A DNA stretch of 64,000 nt from Bacteroidota bacterium (GCA_016709725.1 JADJMG010000007.1:124001-188000); one strand, 5' to 3'. Shown: positions 48,831-58,380, numbered from the stretch's first letter. Numbers and translations: made by a program. The notes: generated by a model not told the origin, from the letters alone.

Positions 48831-49322
48831 TTATTTCCGCATTCCGCCTTTGCCTTGTGCCTTGCGTTCGCGAATTTTCTCTAGTAATTCACGCTTAAAT
48901 TCTTCTTCCGATTTAAATAATTTCGCTACTTTTTTGATGGGTAATACTTGCTTAAATCGGGGATGATATTTTTTCAAAATATCTACTTCTTGTTGACGAA
49001 GTGCAATGTCATCAGCGATAATATTATCCACTTCTTTGTCCGTTAAATTGTCTATTTCACCCTTGGCTTCTTTCAGATTAGTTACTCTATTTTCTCGCAC
49101 TGATTTCATCTCGGCTGAATATTCATCATAAACCGGCCAAAAAACCTTTGCTTCTTCAGGAGTTAAACTAAGACGTTTGGTGATGAAAGCGATTTTCATA
49201 GACTCAATGTCTTTCATTCTTTCGCCTCGACCTCCTCCGGGTTGAGCGATTACAGATTCATAACTGAATAGGCATAGAAAAGCAAAGAGTAGGGTGTAGA
49301 TCAGTTTTTTCATAGTGCTCAT
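48831..49322 (-). CDS. Spy/CpxP-like periplasmic stress protein
   Basis: A 163-residue exported protein: signal peptide (LIYTLLFAFLCLFSYESVIAQ), a glycine/arginine-rich spacer (GGGRGERM), then a long helical region. Its motif RLSLTPEEAKVFWPVYDEYSAEM matches the LTPEE..FW..Y motif of Spy/CpxP-like proteins in Bacteroidota. Such proteins act as holding chaperones or stress sensors in the periplasm. It is translationally coupled to the gene before it (TAATG overlap at 49322-49324), and the operon begins with a sigma factor. A second ATG three codons in is an alternative start. Confidence 0.8.
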   Translation of the reverse strand: MSTMKKLIYTLLFAFLCLFSYESVIAQPGGGRGERMKDIESMKIAFITKRLSLTPEEAKVFWPVYDEYSAEMKSVRENRVTNLKEAKGEIDNLTDKEVDNIIADDIALRQQEVDILKKYHPRFKQVLPIKKVAKLFKSEEEFKRELLEKIRERKAQGKGGMRK

Positions 49323-49792
49323 TATAGTTCGTTTAATAATGTGGTTTCATTTATGGATTGAATGAGGTAGTTTTCTAATTCTTGGTCTTGTGTATTTAGT
49401 TGGGTAGTGTCGCTCTTGCTAGGCATATCGCATAATGTTTCTGCAAGCACTGCCTCTTCAAAATTGAGATAATAACCGCTTTCAATAATTTCGTCAAGGC
49501 TAGGTGACTCTTGTTGCACTTGATATTCAGTTTTGCTGTTGATGGAATTGAAGTAAAGGAGACTGATACAAATAATCATCAACGTAAAACTAATTCCCAC
49601 AAAAGCAGGTCGAAAAACGGGGATGATGTACGTCTTGCTTTTATTTTCTTGGATTCGATCGTTGATATTGGAACTCAAGGAATCAAAATACCCCTCAGGT
49701 GCATTGAAGAAATCAGAAGTAGGAAGATTCCTTAAAGTAGGAGCATCTTTCAACTCTTTTTCTCTTTCCATATCGTTTGTGTGCTGTGTCAT
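49322..49792 (-). CDS. Single-pass membrane protein, probable anti-sigma factor analogue
   Basis: A 156-residue protein with a cytoplasmic N-terminus containing an amphipathic stretch (NLPTSDFFNAPEGYFDSLSSNI), one membrane helix at about residues 67-84 (AFVGISFTLMIICISLLYF) and a periplasmic C-terminus rich in acidic and aliphatic residues. It has no HxxxCxxC zinc motif of the usual anti-sigma domain. Position between an ECF sigma gene and a Spy-like gene makes an anti-sigma or sensor role plausible, but this is inference. The stop overlaps the next ATG by one base. Confidence 0.65.
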   Translation of the reverse strand: MTQHTNDMEREKELKDAPTLRNLPTSDFFNAPEGYFDSLSSNINDRIQENKSKTYIIPVFRPAFVGISFTLMIICISLLYFNSINSKTEYQVQQESPSLDEIIESGYYLNFEEAVLAETLCDMPSKSDTTQLNTQDQELENYLIQSINETTLLNEL

Positions 49793-49827
49793 GATTTGTT
49801 GTTAAGAGGTTTTTAGCTCTCTTTAGT

Positions 49828-50388
49828 TTAATCGGTCAGAATAATTTTTTCTACTTTACTTACTGCATGATGGTAGGATGCCTTGAGCGCACCTACCGAT
49901 GTCCCTAATATTTGTGACATTTCCTCGTATTTCATGTTGTCGTAGTAGCGAAGGTTGAATACGAGTCGTTGTTTCTCTGGTAGAGACAAAATAGCCTGTT
50001 GTAGTTTCAATTCCAGCTTGTTGGAATCGAATGGGATCATACTATTTACATGGTTTTTTAATTCATGTTCTACATCATGAATAGGTAGAAAAAACCGTTT
50101 GCGCTTTTGTTTTAGGTGGCCTAAACATTCATTAGTGGCAATGCGATAGATCCAAGTGAAAAGCTGACTATCTTCCCGGAATCCCTCTAAATGATTCCAC
50201 ACCTTAATAAAAGTATTTTGAACTAAATCGTTGGCATCATCGTGTATAATGACCATCCTACGTACATGGAGATACACTCTTTGCTGGTACTTTTTTACAA
50301 TCAAATTAAAGGCATAATGAGCATTCGCTTGCGAATCTCTAAACATTGCCAATAATTCCTGATCGCTTAGTTCAGCCATAAACACCAA
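49828..50388 (-). CDS. ECF-type RNA polymerase sigma factor
   Basis: A 186-residue sigma-70 family regulator. Region 2 is recognisable in the motif DDANDLVQNTFIKVWNHL and the following LFTWIYRIATNECLGHLKQ. Region 4 is a helix-turn-helix (LPEKQRLVFNLRYYDNMKYEEMSQILGTSVGALKASYHHAV) near the C-terminus. Regions 1.1 and 3 are absent, as expected of ECF sigma factors. It heads a three-gene operon with a membrane protein and a Spy-like protein, suggesting an envelope-stress response. Confidence 0.92.
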   Translation of the reverse strand: MVFMAELSDQELLAMFRDSQANAHYAFNLIVKKYQQRVYLHVRRMVIIHDDANDLVQNTFIKVWNHLEGFREDSQLFTWIYRIATNECLGHLKQKRKRFFLPIHDVEHELKNHVNSMIPFDSNKLELKLQQAILSLPEKQRLVFNLRYYDNMKYEEMSQILGTSVGALKASYHHAVSKVEKIILTD

Positions 50389-50461
50389 TAAATAATTCGG
50401 ATAAGCAAGTTCGACACTTTACTCAACAAATGGTTTAATCGTACTCTAAAAAAGATTTTTA

Positions 50462-51428
50462 TTAAGCCAAGACACGCTTACGAGCCATTACTTTTTGCAC
50501 AGCTTCTACAATATTGCTGGCTTCTAATCCGTATTTTTTCATGAGCTGTTCCGGTGTTCCACTTTCTCCAAATGAATCGTTAACGGCAACATATTCTTGT
50601 GGACTTGGTAAATGAACTGCTAAAACTTGTGCAACGGCATCACCCAATCCACCAATACGATTATGTTCTTCAGCGGTGACTACACAGCCTGTTTTTTTCA
50701 ATGAATCCAAAATGGCCTTTTCATCGATGGGTTTAATCGTATGAATATTGATGATTTCTGCTGAAATACCCATCGCTTCCAATTGCTCTCCAGCTTCAAT
50801 GGCTTTCCAAACTAAATGTCCGGTTGCAATTATAGTTACATCAGTCCCCTCATTCAACATGACTGCTTTTCCAATTTCAAATTTTTGATCAGCAGGAGTA
50901 AAGTTAGGAACTGTAGGTCGACCAAAACGTAAATAAACAGGACCATGATGATTCAGCTATTGCTAAAGTAGCTGCCTTGGTTTGATTGAAATCGCAAGGA
51001 TTAATAACCGTCATTCCTGGTAACATTTTCATCAAGCCAATATCTTCTAAAATTTGATGCGTAGCACCATCTTCTCCCAAAGTTAATCCTGCATGAGAAG
51101 CGCAAATCTTTACGTTCTTATCTGAATAAGCAATCGATTGACGAATTTGATCGTACACGCGTCCCGTACTAAAATTTGCAAACGTACCCGTGAATGGAAT
51201 TTTTCCGCCAATGGTAAGTCCAGCTGCGATCCCCATCATATTCGCTTCTGCAATTCCCGTTTGAATAAATCGTGCTGGAAATTCTTTCGCAAAAGCATCC
51301 ATCTTCAATGATCCAGTTAAGTCTGCACACAGTGCAACAATATTTTCATTTTTTCTTCCAGCCTCGAGCAATCCGGCGCCAAAACCTGACCGAGTATCTT
51401 TCTTTTCACTAAATGTATATTTTTTCAT
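50462..51428 (-). CDS. Transketolase, C-terminal (beta) half, one frameshift
   Basis: The pyrimidine-binding and C-terminal domains of a two-subunit transketolase (pentose phosphate pathway, thiamine diphosphate). The upstream piece (50904-51428) has GIAEANMMGIAAGL with the catalytic glutamate and GEDGATHQILEDIGL. The downstream piece (50462-50860) begins at MLNEGTDVTIIATG. Between them the protein HHGPVYLRFGRPTVPNFTPADQKFEIGKAV can be read in another frame, so one indel near 50950 breaks the gene. The N-terminal half is encoded at 52835-53680, with a VWA gene between them. Confidence 0.9.
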
Positions 51429-51447
51429 GGGATAAGGGTGGTATGTT

Positions 51448-52833
51448 TTAATTGATGTTTACACTGATGCTAATTCCAGAGGCAATGCGGAATGTTTTTT
51501 CGATGGTATAAATGACAGCTTGTGAATTCTTAGGACGGAAAACGATGCGATAGAGTCCGGGTTGCAATACAATACTTTCCTTGACACTATTCAGCGATAT
51601 GCGATCCACCCATTCTAATTTATTGTCTTTTTCAACTAATATGTCGCCATAGCCTGGAGCATTGCAAATGATGGTTGCAATACCAGGCGTTGGAATTTGA
51701 ACAGAGGTAGTTTTACTTTGAGCCACATTTACATTGTCGATGTGAATGCGAGGTAATGTTAAAACTTCCAAATCATAATCACCTACAATATAACGAGTGA
51801 TATCACTAAACTCTTGTACATTTAAGGTTGCTTTTTCACCATGCTTTCTTACAATAGCATAAAGTTTTTTATACTCGTTGGCACCATCTATTTTTAATTG
51901 TAAATCGCCTTGTGGAGCATCTAATGCAATAACAGTATGCTTTCCAACAGTCAGCGTTACACTGTCCTTACTAACGGATGGGAGAGTGTGCGCAGTAACT
52001 CGATACATTCCTAATGGATCAATTTGAACAGTGTCAGGTACACCTTTGGCATTGATGGTATGCATGAAATTATAAAGCACAGCCCCACTTCGTTGATCGT
52101 AAAAAGTAATGCTGGTATTGGTTTCGGTAGGATGCGATTGTATGTCGAGTAAATTCACTTGAGCCGTGGTATTGTTCAACGCTTGGGTGATGACAATGTT
52201 GAAAGCATTTCTGAATTGTGTTTCATCGGTAGCATCAAAATAATTTCCGATGCATTCAAATTGTTTTATGAAATCTTTATTTAATCCCAATCCGATGACG
52301 AATGGCTTTAATACAATTCCCTTTTTCTGAAGCATGGCCGATACCGCACAGGGATCTCCATTACATTCTTCAATTCCATCTGTGATTAAAATAATAATAT
52401 TTCTTGCTTGAGATTTAGGGAAATCGCCACCACATTCTTCTAAGGAGCGTGCAATAGGTGTAGTACCCGAAGGACTTATCTCCTCTAACCTTTTCTTGAT
52501 TGCAAAACTGTTATTTTTCCCAAAGGGTACTTCTAAACGCGTGTCGTCACAATCTTGAGGAGGATATTTTTTGGTATGGCCATACACTCGTAATGCTAAT
52601 TCAAGGTTGGTCATATCATTCAAACTGTCGACCATCTCACTCAACATTTTCTTCGCTACTTCGTATTTTGTATTGGTTTCCCAACGTGCATACATGCTTT
52701 GCGATGCATCAAAAAGAAAAAGGATGCGAGTAGGTTGCTCGGGCGATTTTTTCTGCGCCATAACCATTCCTGTGCTTACCAAAATCAAAGTAAGCAAGGA
52801 AAAAATAAATTTACTTCGATATTTTTTTTTCAA
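51448..52833 (-). CDS. Exported von Willebrand factor A domain protein (TTG start)
   Basis: A 461-residue protein with a signal peptide (FIFSLLTLILVSTGMVMAQ) followed directly by a VWA domain. The metal-ion site DASQS is at residues 42-46 and the partner residues are in SPSGTTPIAR and ILITDGIEECNGD. The remaining 250 residues have no recognised motif but are predominantly beta, probably immunoglobulin-like. The start is a TTG at 52833, one base after the stop of the transketolase alpha-half gene, and it is required to give a complete signal peptide. A 19-base gap leads into the transketolase beta half. Ligand and role unknown. Confidence 0.82.
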   Translation of the reverse strand: MKKKYRSKFIFSLLTLILVSTGMVMAQKKSPEQPTRILFLFDASQSMYARWETNTKYEVAKKMLSEMVDSLNDMTNLELALRVYGHTKKYPPQDCDDTRLEVPFGKNNSFAIKKRLEEISPSGTTPIARSLEECGGDFPKSQARNIIILITDGIEECNGDPCAVSAMLQKKGIVLKPFVIGLGLNKDFIKQFECIGNYFDATDETQFRNAFNIVITQALNNTTAQVNLLDIQSHPTETNTSITFYDQRSGAVLYNFMHTINAKGVPDTVQIDPLGMYRVTAHTLPSVSKDSVTLTVGKHTVIALDAPQGDLQLKIDGANEYKKLYAIVRKHGEKATLNVQEFSDITRYIVGDYDLEVLTLPRIHIDNVNVAQSKTTSVQIPTPGIATIICNAPGYGDILVEKDNKLEWVDRISLNSVKESIVLQPGLYRIVFRPKNSQAVIYTIEKTFRIASGISISVNIN

Positions 52834-52834
52834 T

Positions 52835-53680
52835 TTAGTAATCTACAAGTGTACTTGTATTTTGTTTTAGTGCGTCAGCTAGTTGCTCATCGTTTGGAGC
52901 GATACCATGCCATTTATGTCCGGCCATCATAAAATCAACTCCATGGCCCATGATCGTTTCCATCAATATTAAAATGGGTTTCCCTAATCCGGTTTGAGTT
53001 TTTGCTTTTAATAACGTTGCGCGCACATCTTCCAAATCATTTCCTTTCATGCTGAGCACTTGCCATCCAAAAGCTTCCCACTTTGCTTTTAAGTCGCCCA
53101 TAGGCAACACATCGTTGGTAGCACCATCAATTTGTTGCCCGTTCATATCAATCGTAGCAATCAAATTGTCTACTTTCTTACCAGCGGCAAACATCGCAGC
53201 TTCCCAAACCTGACCTTCTTGTAATTCTCCATCTCCCATAAGAACGAAAACTAACCGTTCATCATTGTTCAATTTCTTGGAAAGTGCAGCTCCAATAGCG
53301 GCAGAAAGACCTTGACCCAATGACCCCGATGCAATACGAACGCCAGGCAATCCTTCATGCGTGGTGGGATGACCTTGTAAGCGAGAGTCAAGTTTACGGA
53401 AAGTAGCTAGCTCTGAAGTTGGAAAATAGCCTGAACGAGCGAGAACACTGTACCATAAGGGAGAAATGTGACCATTCGACAAAAAGAAAAGATCTTGCTC
53501 TTTTCCATTCATATCCCATTCTTTAGGGTTATGCTGAAGGATGTCGTTATACAAAACAGTAGCAAATTCCGTACAGCCCAAAGAGCCTCCAGGGTGACCA
53601 CTTTGAACGGCATGCACCATTCTTACAATATCTCTTCTCACCTGTAAGGCGAAATCTTTCAATGTGCTAATTTCAGTCAT
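52835..53680 (-). CDS. Transketolase, N-terminal (alpha) half
   Basis: Thiamine-diphosphate-binding half of a split transketolase, 281 residues. Motifs: GHPGGSLGCTEFATVLY near the start, HISPLWYSVLARSGYF, SGSLGQGLSAAIGAAL and the cofactor motif GDGELQEGQVWEAAMFA with IDMNGQQIDG. Together with the gene at 50462-51428 it makes a full transketolase. A -7 box (TACTTTTG) ends five bases before the ATG, so a leaderless transcript is likely, and the three-gene run is probably one operon. Confidence 0.93.
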   Translation of the reverse strand: MTEISTLKDFALQVRRDIVRMVHAVQSGHPGGSLGCTEFATVLYNDILQHNPKEWDMNGKEQDLFFLSNGHISPLWYSVLARSGYFPTSELATFRKLDSRLQGHPTTHEGLPGVRIASGSLGQGLSAAIGAALSKKLNNDERLVFVLMGDGELQEGQVWEAAMFAAGKKVDNLIATIDMNGQQIDGATNDVLPMGDLKAKWEAFGWQVLSMKGNDLEDVRATLLKAKTQTGLGKPILILMETIMGHGVDFMMAGHKWHGIAPNDEQLADALKQNTSTLVDY

Positions 53681-53685
53681 GACTG

Positions 53686-53693
53686 CAAAAGTA
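53686..53693 (-). promoter_or_regulatory. -7 promoter box (TACTTTTG), leaderless configuration
   Basis: Exact match on the minus strand, ending five bases before the ATG of the transketolase alpha-half gene at 53680. Confidence 0.55.
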
Positions 53694-53818
53694 ATGAGCC
53701 TTTCAAAGTAGCGGAATGGTTTTCAACAATCGGCCTGTGATTGTGGATAATTAGAGGTAATTTTTAGCTTTTATTTTAATTGTTGTGCTAATTAGGCAGA
53801 TTAATAACAATCTCAACG

Positions 53819-53826
53819 TATTTTTG
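53819..53826 (+). promoter_or_regulatory. -7 promoter box (TATTTTTG), leaderless configuration
   Basis: Exact TAnnTTTG match ending six bases before the mutS2 ATG at 53833. It rules out the upstream in-frame start at 53785, which would precede the box. Confidence 0.55.
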
Positions 53827-53832
53827 CAGCCC

Positions 53833-56034
53833 ATGAATATCTTTCCACAACATTCTTTGCTAATAGAGGAGTTTGAGAAATTGCGTCAAATTACCTCCGA
53901 GGAATGTAGTGGACTCGCGGGAAAGGAAGAAGTGCTTAAAATCTCGTTTTCATCCGACTATGCCGTGGTGCTTAGGCGGTTAGAGGAAACAGAGGAGATG
54001 AGACGGATCCTTTCTGACGGTGAACCTTTTCCTTCAGACTCTTATCCTGATGTTCGCCAAGATCTCAAACTGCTCTTTGTCCAGAACTCTGTATTGATGC
54101 CATTGCAGATTTTGCAGTTGAATAGAATTGTGGGTCAAATGGCACTAATTTTTGCTTTTTTGAAAGATAAAGAGGCGAAGTTTCCCTTGCTATCTTCTTT
54201 GTTGATGGATGTGATTTTTGAAAAAGATATTCAAGTAGCCATTTCAACGGTGATGGATGAAAGTGGACATGTATTGTCATCTGCGTCCACCGACTTAAGT
54301 CATAGTCGGAAAAATTTAGCACGTAAAAGAATCGAGTGAGATCAATTGTACTTATCCGTCATTCAGAAATACAGAAAAAGTGGTTGGTTAAGCGATTCGG
54401 AGGAAAGTTGGAGAGCGGGAAGGCGAGTAGTTTCCATTTTAGCGGAGTATAAGCGAAGTACGAAGGGTATTATTCATGATATTTCGGCTACAGGAAAAAC
54501 TTGTTTTTTGGAGCCAGAAGAAGCGATAGGAATCAATAATTTGATTTTGTCGTTGGAGGAAGATGAGCGTGAAGAAATTAAAAAGATAATGCGTGCTTTG
54601 AGTGAACTCCTTCGGAAGTTTCATCCTGCCTTGAGTAAATATTTTTCGTTAATTGTAAGTTATGATGTGGTTCGTGCAAAGGCGAAGTTGGCAGTGAAGA
54701 TGAATGCACAATTGCCCTATGTTGATCCCAAACCAAAAATTGATTTGCTGGATGCCCGCCATCCGTTGTTGTTTTTGTACAACGCTGCAGCAGGGAAGAA
54801 AACAATTCCATTCAATTTGAAGTTGCAGGAAGATGAACGTATTTTAGTGATCAGTGGTCCCAACGCAGGAGGAAAAACAGTTTGTATGAAAACGGTTGGA
54901 CTTCTTCAATTGATGTTGCAAGCTGGATTTTTAGTCACGGTGGATGGAAACAGTCGGTTTGGAATTTTTAAGAATGTATTGGTTGATATTGGCGATTCAC
55001 AATCCTTGGAATTTGAGTTGAGCACGTACAGTTCTCGACTCAAGCATATGAAAGTGTTTTTAGAAAAGTCATCAGCCGATTCACTTTTTCTCATTGATGA
55101 ATTTGGAACAGGAACTGATCCTTCACTGGGTGGAGCGTTGGCTGAATCGATTTTAGAAGACTTAAATTATAAAAAATCAGTGGGCATCATCACCACGCAT
55201 TACATGAATCTGAAAGTGCTTGCTGATAAAACCAAGGGCATTATCAATGGATCTATGGCATTCGATTCGAAAAAATTGATCCCTCTTTTTCGGTTGGAAG
55301 TGGGTAAGCCTGGAAGTTCGTACACCTTTGTGGTGGCTGAGCGAAGTGGATTGCCACCTTCGGTAATTCATAGAGCACGAAAGAAAGTACAAAAAAATAA
55401 TTTGTTGCTGGAAGAATTACTCAACAAGGTAGAACACGAAAAAGCAGAGGTGGCTCGCTTGATCCAAGTGAATTCATCTCAAGAAAAAAAATTGAATGAA
55501 CTCGTTAACAAATACGAAAAAAACGTCACGCATCAAGAGCATAAAATTGAGCAGAACGAGGAGCGTATCCGTCAAAAAGAATTGCGCATTTCAAAACAAC
55601 TAGAAGATAAATTCACTCGATTCGTTAAAGATTGGAAAGAGGCTAAAAACAAGAAAGCAGTTTTAGATAAATACAATACCAAATTACAAGCGCGCAGAAA
55701 TGAATTAAGTCAAAAAGATTTATTCAAGCAAGAAGAATTAATTGCATACAACCGAATTCATTTGAAGAAAGGGGTTATGGTCAAATTGAAAAACGGCGCT
55801 GTGGTCGGTAAGGTCGAGAGTGTGAAAGACGATAAAGTGGTTGTTATTTTTGGGAATGTAAAGACAACATCTGATTTGAAGAGTTTGGTGATTGAGGAAA
55901 AAAAATCGAAAAAATCAAACGAAAAAAAAGAAGTGCAACTTCCAATCAAGAAGGAAACAATAAAGTTTGAGAAAAAAGCAGAAGAGAAAGTTAAATCTTC
56001 TCGTCCTCCCAGAAAATCGGTTCCTAAATCCTAA
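53833..56034 (+). CDS. mutS2: MutS2-like ATPase without Smr domain, one in-frame TGA
   Basis: A MutS-family DNA-binding or ribosome-rescue ATPase. Its N-terminal core/lever part (53833-54339) is separated by an in-frame TGA at 54337-54339 from the rest (from 54346), with unbroken sequence character across the stop (RKRIE, then DQLYLSVIQKYR). The ATPase domain has the Walker A motif SGPNAGGKTVCMKT, FELSTYSSRLKHM and the signature LFLIDEFGTGTDPSLGGALAESI. A long coiled coil follows, then a lysine-rich tail. The Smr nuclease domain usual at the end of MutS2 is missing. About 730 residues if the stop is read through. It overlaps the lytic transglycosylase gene by four bases tail-to-tail. Confidence 0.87.
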
Positions 56035-57443
56035 TTTCCATTAAATTTCATCAACTCATTCGACTTACTCATATACTTTTGAGCCATGCCAGCATTTCCT
56101 GATAATTTGTAGGCTTTGCTCAAATGCTCAGCAGTAGTAAACGATTGTGGAAACAAATCCATGTTTAGACGCAATAATTGAATGACATCATCCATCTTAC
56201 GTTTCTTCATCAATTCATTGGCTAAGCGAACCAATTGCTCTTCGTTGCTTGGATAGAGTTGGTTGTTCGCTGGATTAATTTGTGCTAATTCCATTTTTAG
56301 TGTTTCCACTTTTTCTGCAAAGTAAGAATATGAAATTGTACCGTCAGCTAAATCGCGTTCGTACATCAATAAAGCCAATGTTAATCCACTTTCTTTTTCT
56401 GCTGGATTCACAGAGCGACGTGTATTGGCTAATGCTTTGTCGCCTTGAATTAAAAAGATACTATCTCCATCAATTCGAGTTATGTTTTCAAAATTCATAA
56501 GAGCTGCCAATGCAATCTGTGAATAGTTTTGACTTTCGTTTTTAAAACCGCCGCACTCTGTCTTCCACAAAGTTTGGATAAGGGATTGTCCGCCCTCAGT
56601 TGGATTTATTTTATTGATGGCGCAAGCTAAATTTCCAGCACCTGCATGATAAGCGTGTAATACCAAAAGTCGAAAATAAATATCGGTTTCCTTGTAAGGG
56701 ATGTTGCGACTATCCAACAATGATTTCACTTTAGGAATGCAAATAGTAGCGAGAAGTCGAGACGCACCATAAGCTGCCCGTTTTAAATCGCTGCGTTCGT
56801 CCACATATTTATTCACCTTCAGTCCGTATTTTAAAGCTACAGTGCGCATAATTTGAAAAGGTCCGGCTGCACCTACATATGACTTTGATAAATGCTTCCC
56901 AGGACTTTCAATCAACAGAATCGTTTGAGCATACCACGGATCGACACCGTATTCTTTAAAGTAAGAAACTGCTTTGCTGATAGTAGGAATACTTTTGCGA
57001 TGCTCATAGAATTCACTTTTGCCATTCGTCACATAGAGGTCGGAGCTGTAATCAACACAGTAATCTTGTTTTAATCGATTTTTGTAGATGGTCTTTTCTT
57101 GTTCCGATTGACTTAACCAATTTCTATAATTTGAAACCACCAAGGGAGTACGTGAATTTGCTACATTGATGATGCATGAATCGGGAGAAAGACAAATAAT
57201 TTGTTTCCAAAAAATAGGTTGTGCAAGAGTATCCCATCCTTCCGTAAAAAGTTGATGGTTGTTCACGAGTTCAATTTCACTGGTGTCGGAAGTATTAATT
57301 AGCGTTTTTCGCACCAAGTTCTCTTGCTTTATTTGCAGCGGACTTGGATTTTGAGCCTCTGCCTTTTGCACTTGATTGCAAGAGAAAAGTAGAGGGATTA
57401 GAGCGAAGGAGAGTATATATTTTAACTTATTTGTAGCGAGCAT
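56031..57443 (-). CDS. Lytic transglycosylase-like lipoprotein (SLT domain)
   Basis: A 470-residue lipoprotein (signal peptide with LFSC lipobox at about residue 22). The SLT-like domain near residues 165-290 has YAQTILLIESPGKHLSKSYVGAAGPFQIMRTVALKYGL, which contains the catalytic glutamate (IES) and the conserved GAAGPFQIM. It would cleave peptidoglycan glycan strands at the cell envelope, as MltD- or MltC-type enzymes do. The C-terminal part contains TPR-like helices (NMDLFPQSFTTAEHLSKAYKLSGNAGMAQKY). The glutamate is followed by SPG rather than ESGF/ESSF, a variant. Confidence 0.8.
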   Translation of the reverse strand: MLATNKLKYILSFALIPLLFSCNQVQKAEAQNPSPLQIKQENLVRKTLINTSDTSEIELVNNHQLFTEGWDTLAQPIFWKQIICLSPDSCIINVANSRTPLVVSNYRNWLSQSEQEKTIYKNRLKQDYCVDYSSDLYVTNGKSEFYEHRKSIPTISKAVSYFKEYGVDPWYAQTILLIESPGKHLSKSYVGAAGPFQIMRTVALKYGLKVNKYVDERSDLKRAAYGASRLLATICIPKVKSLLDSRNIPYKETDIYFRLLVLHAYHAGAGNLACAINKINPTEGGQSLIQTLWKTECGGFKNESQNYSQIALAALMNFENITRIDGDSIFLIQGDKALANTRRSVNPAEKESGLTLALLMYERDLADGTISYSYFAEKVETLKMELAQINPANNQLYPSNEEQLVRLANELMKKRKMDDVIQLLRLNMDLFPQSFTTAEHLSKAYKLSGNAGMAQKYMSKSNELMKFNGN

Positions 57444-57665
57444 ATTTCTTTTTCTAATTTGTTACGAATGAGGAGATCAGGGGTAGCTAAGCTCTTCAAT
57501 GCACTAATTTACAATTTTGCGGATGGTTTTCAAAGCTAATTATATAGGAAACTACAATTATGTAAGATTTATTATCTTATTAACGACTCCATGTGGAAAG
57601 TGAGGCTTTTCCTCTGAAAAATAGGGGTATGAGGCTGGAAATTCGGTATTCCACCAACTTAGTGT

Positions 57666-57673
57666 TAATTTTG
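57666..57673 (+). promoter_or_regulatory. -7 promoter box (TAATTTTG)
   Basis: Exact match, 18 bases before the ATG at 57692. It lies inside the longer open frame beginning at 57593 and so decides the start of that gene. Confidence 0.6.
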
Positions 57674-57691
57674 CATGAAAATAGTCCCAAC

Positions 57692-58126
57692 ATGGAAGGT
57701 AAGATTTTTAAAGATTCTATTGAAATTACAGTGTCGGAAGAGCTAAAACTCTTCATTCGGTCGATGGCTTCGTCTTATCATTTCGTTTTTCAGCAGGAAA
57801 AGTATGATTTTGTGCAAAGAGCCATGCAAATTGATTTGGTGGACCTAAACGGTGTAGCGCAGCTTGCTCAACGTTTTGCGGCTCAGAGAGCTAAGGAGAA
57901 GATGGAATTGTCCAAAGAGGAGATTTATTTGCTGTATACCATGATGGAGATGGTGTGCCGAAGCTTCTTGCACGACGTGGGCGACGACTATAAAATGATA
58001 GCCATGAAAGTGAATCAAATTTCAGAGCAGAAGTACAACGAAGTGAGAAGTACGGAATTGTTGATTGCTCAAACGCTTCTCCAGCAATTAAAATCTGATT
58101 TTGATGAGGATCCGGATTTTGGTTGA
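57692..58126 (+). CDS. Conserved protein of unknown function, helical, acidic C-terminus
   Basis: A 144-residue soluble protein starting MEGKIFKDSIEITVSEELKLF. It is predicted mostly helical, with no signal peptide or membrane segment, and ends in a strongly acidic tail (FDEDPDFG). No family was recognised. The start at 57692 follows a TAATTTTG box by 18 bases; the earlier in-frame codon at 57593 lies upstream of that box. The gene is divergent from the lytic transglycosylase gene. Confidence 0.65.
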   Translation: MEGKIFKDSIEITVSEELKLFIRSMASSYHFVFQQEKYDFVQRAMQIDLVDLNGVAQLAQRFAAQRAKEKMELSKEEIYLLYTMMEMVCRSFLHDVGDDYKMIAMKVNQISEQKYNEVRSTELLIAQTLLQQLKSDFDEDPDFG

Positions 58127-58139
58127 GGAAATTAGAAGA

Positions 58140-58375
58140 TTGGAAAATTGGGAACAATTTGATGGAAAAGCTGCGAATTGAAAATGTTGAGATTTGAAAA
58201 TTTCTTTTTATTAGAAATTGTTTTTTATGAAAAAGAGCACAATCCCAATTTGAAAAATTCATTGTTTGCTATTAATAAATCTTTTTAAATATCATAGAGA
58301 TCATGAGGTTTCATAGAAGATCAGCTATAGTCTGAAAATTTAAAATTTGTGAGCTTAAATTTTAGTAGTTGTCGA
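58140..58375. other. AT-rich non-coding stretch with repeat-like fragments
   Basis: Sequences such as GAAGATTGGAAAATTGGG, repeated GAAAATTTG-like runs and CATAGAGATCATGAGGTTTCATAGAAGATC resemble degenerate dispersed repeats. No gene, hairpin terminator or clear promoter was recognised here. Confidence 0.4.
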
Positions 58376-58380
58376 TGTGA

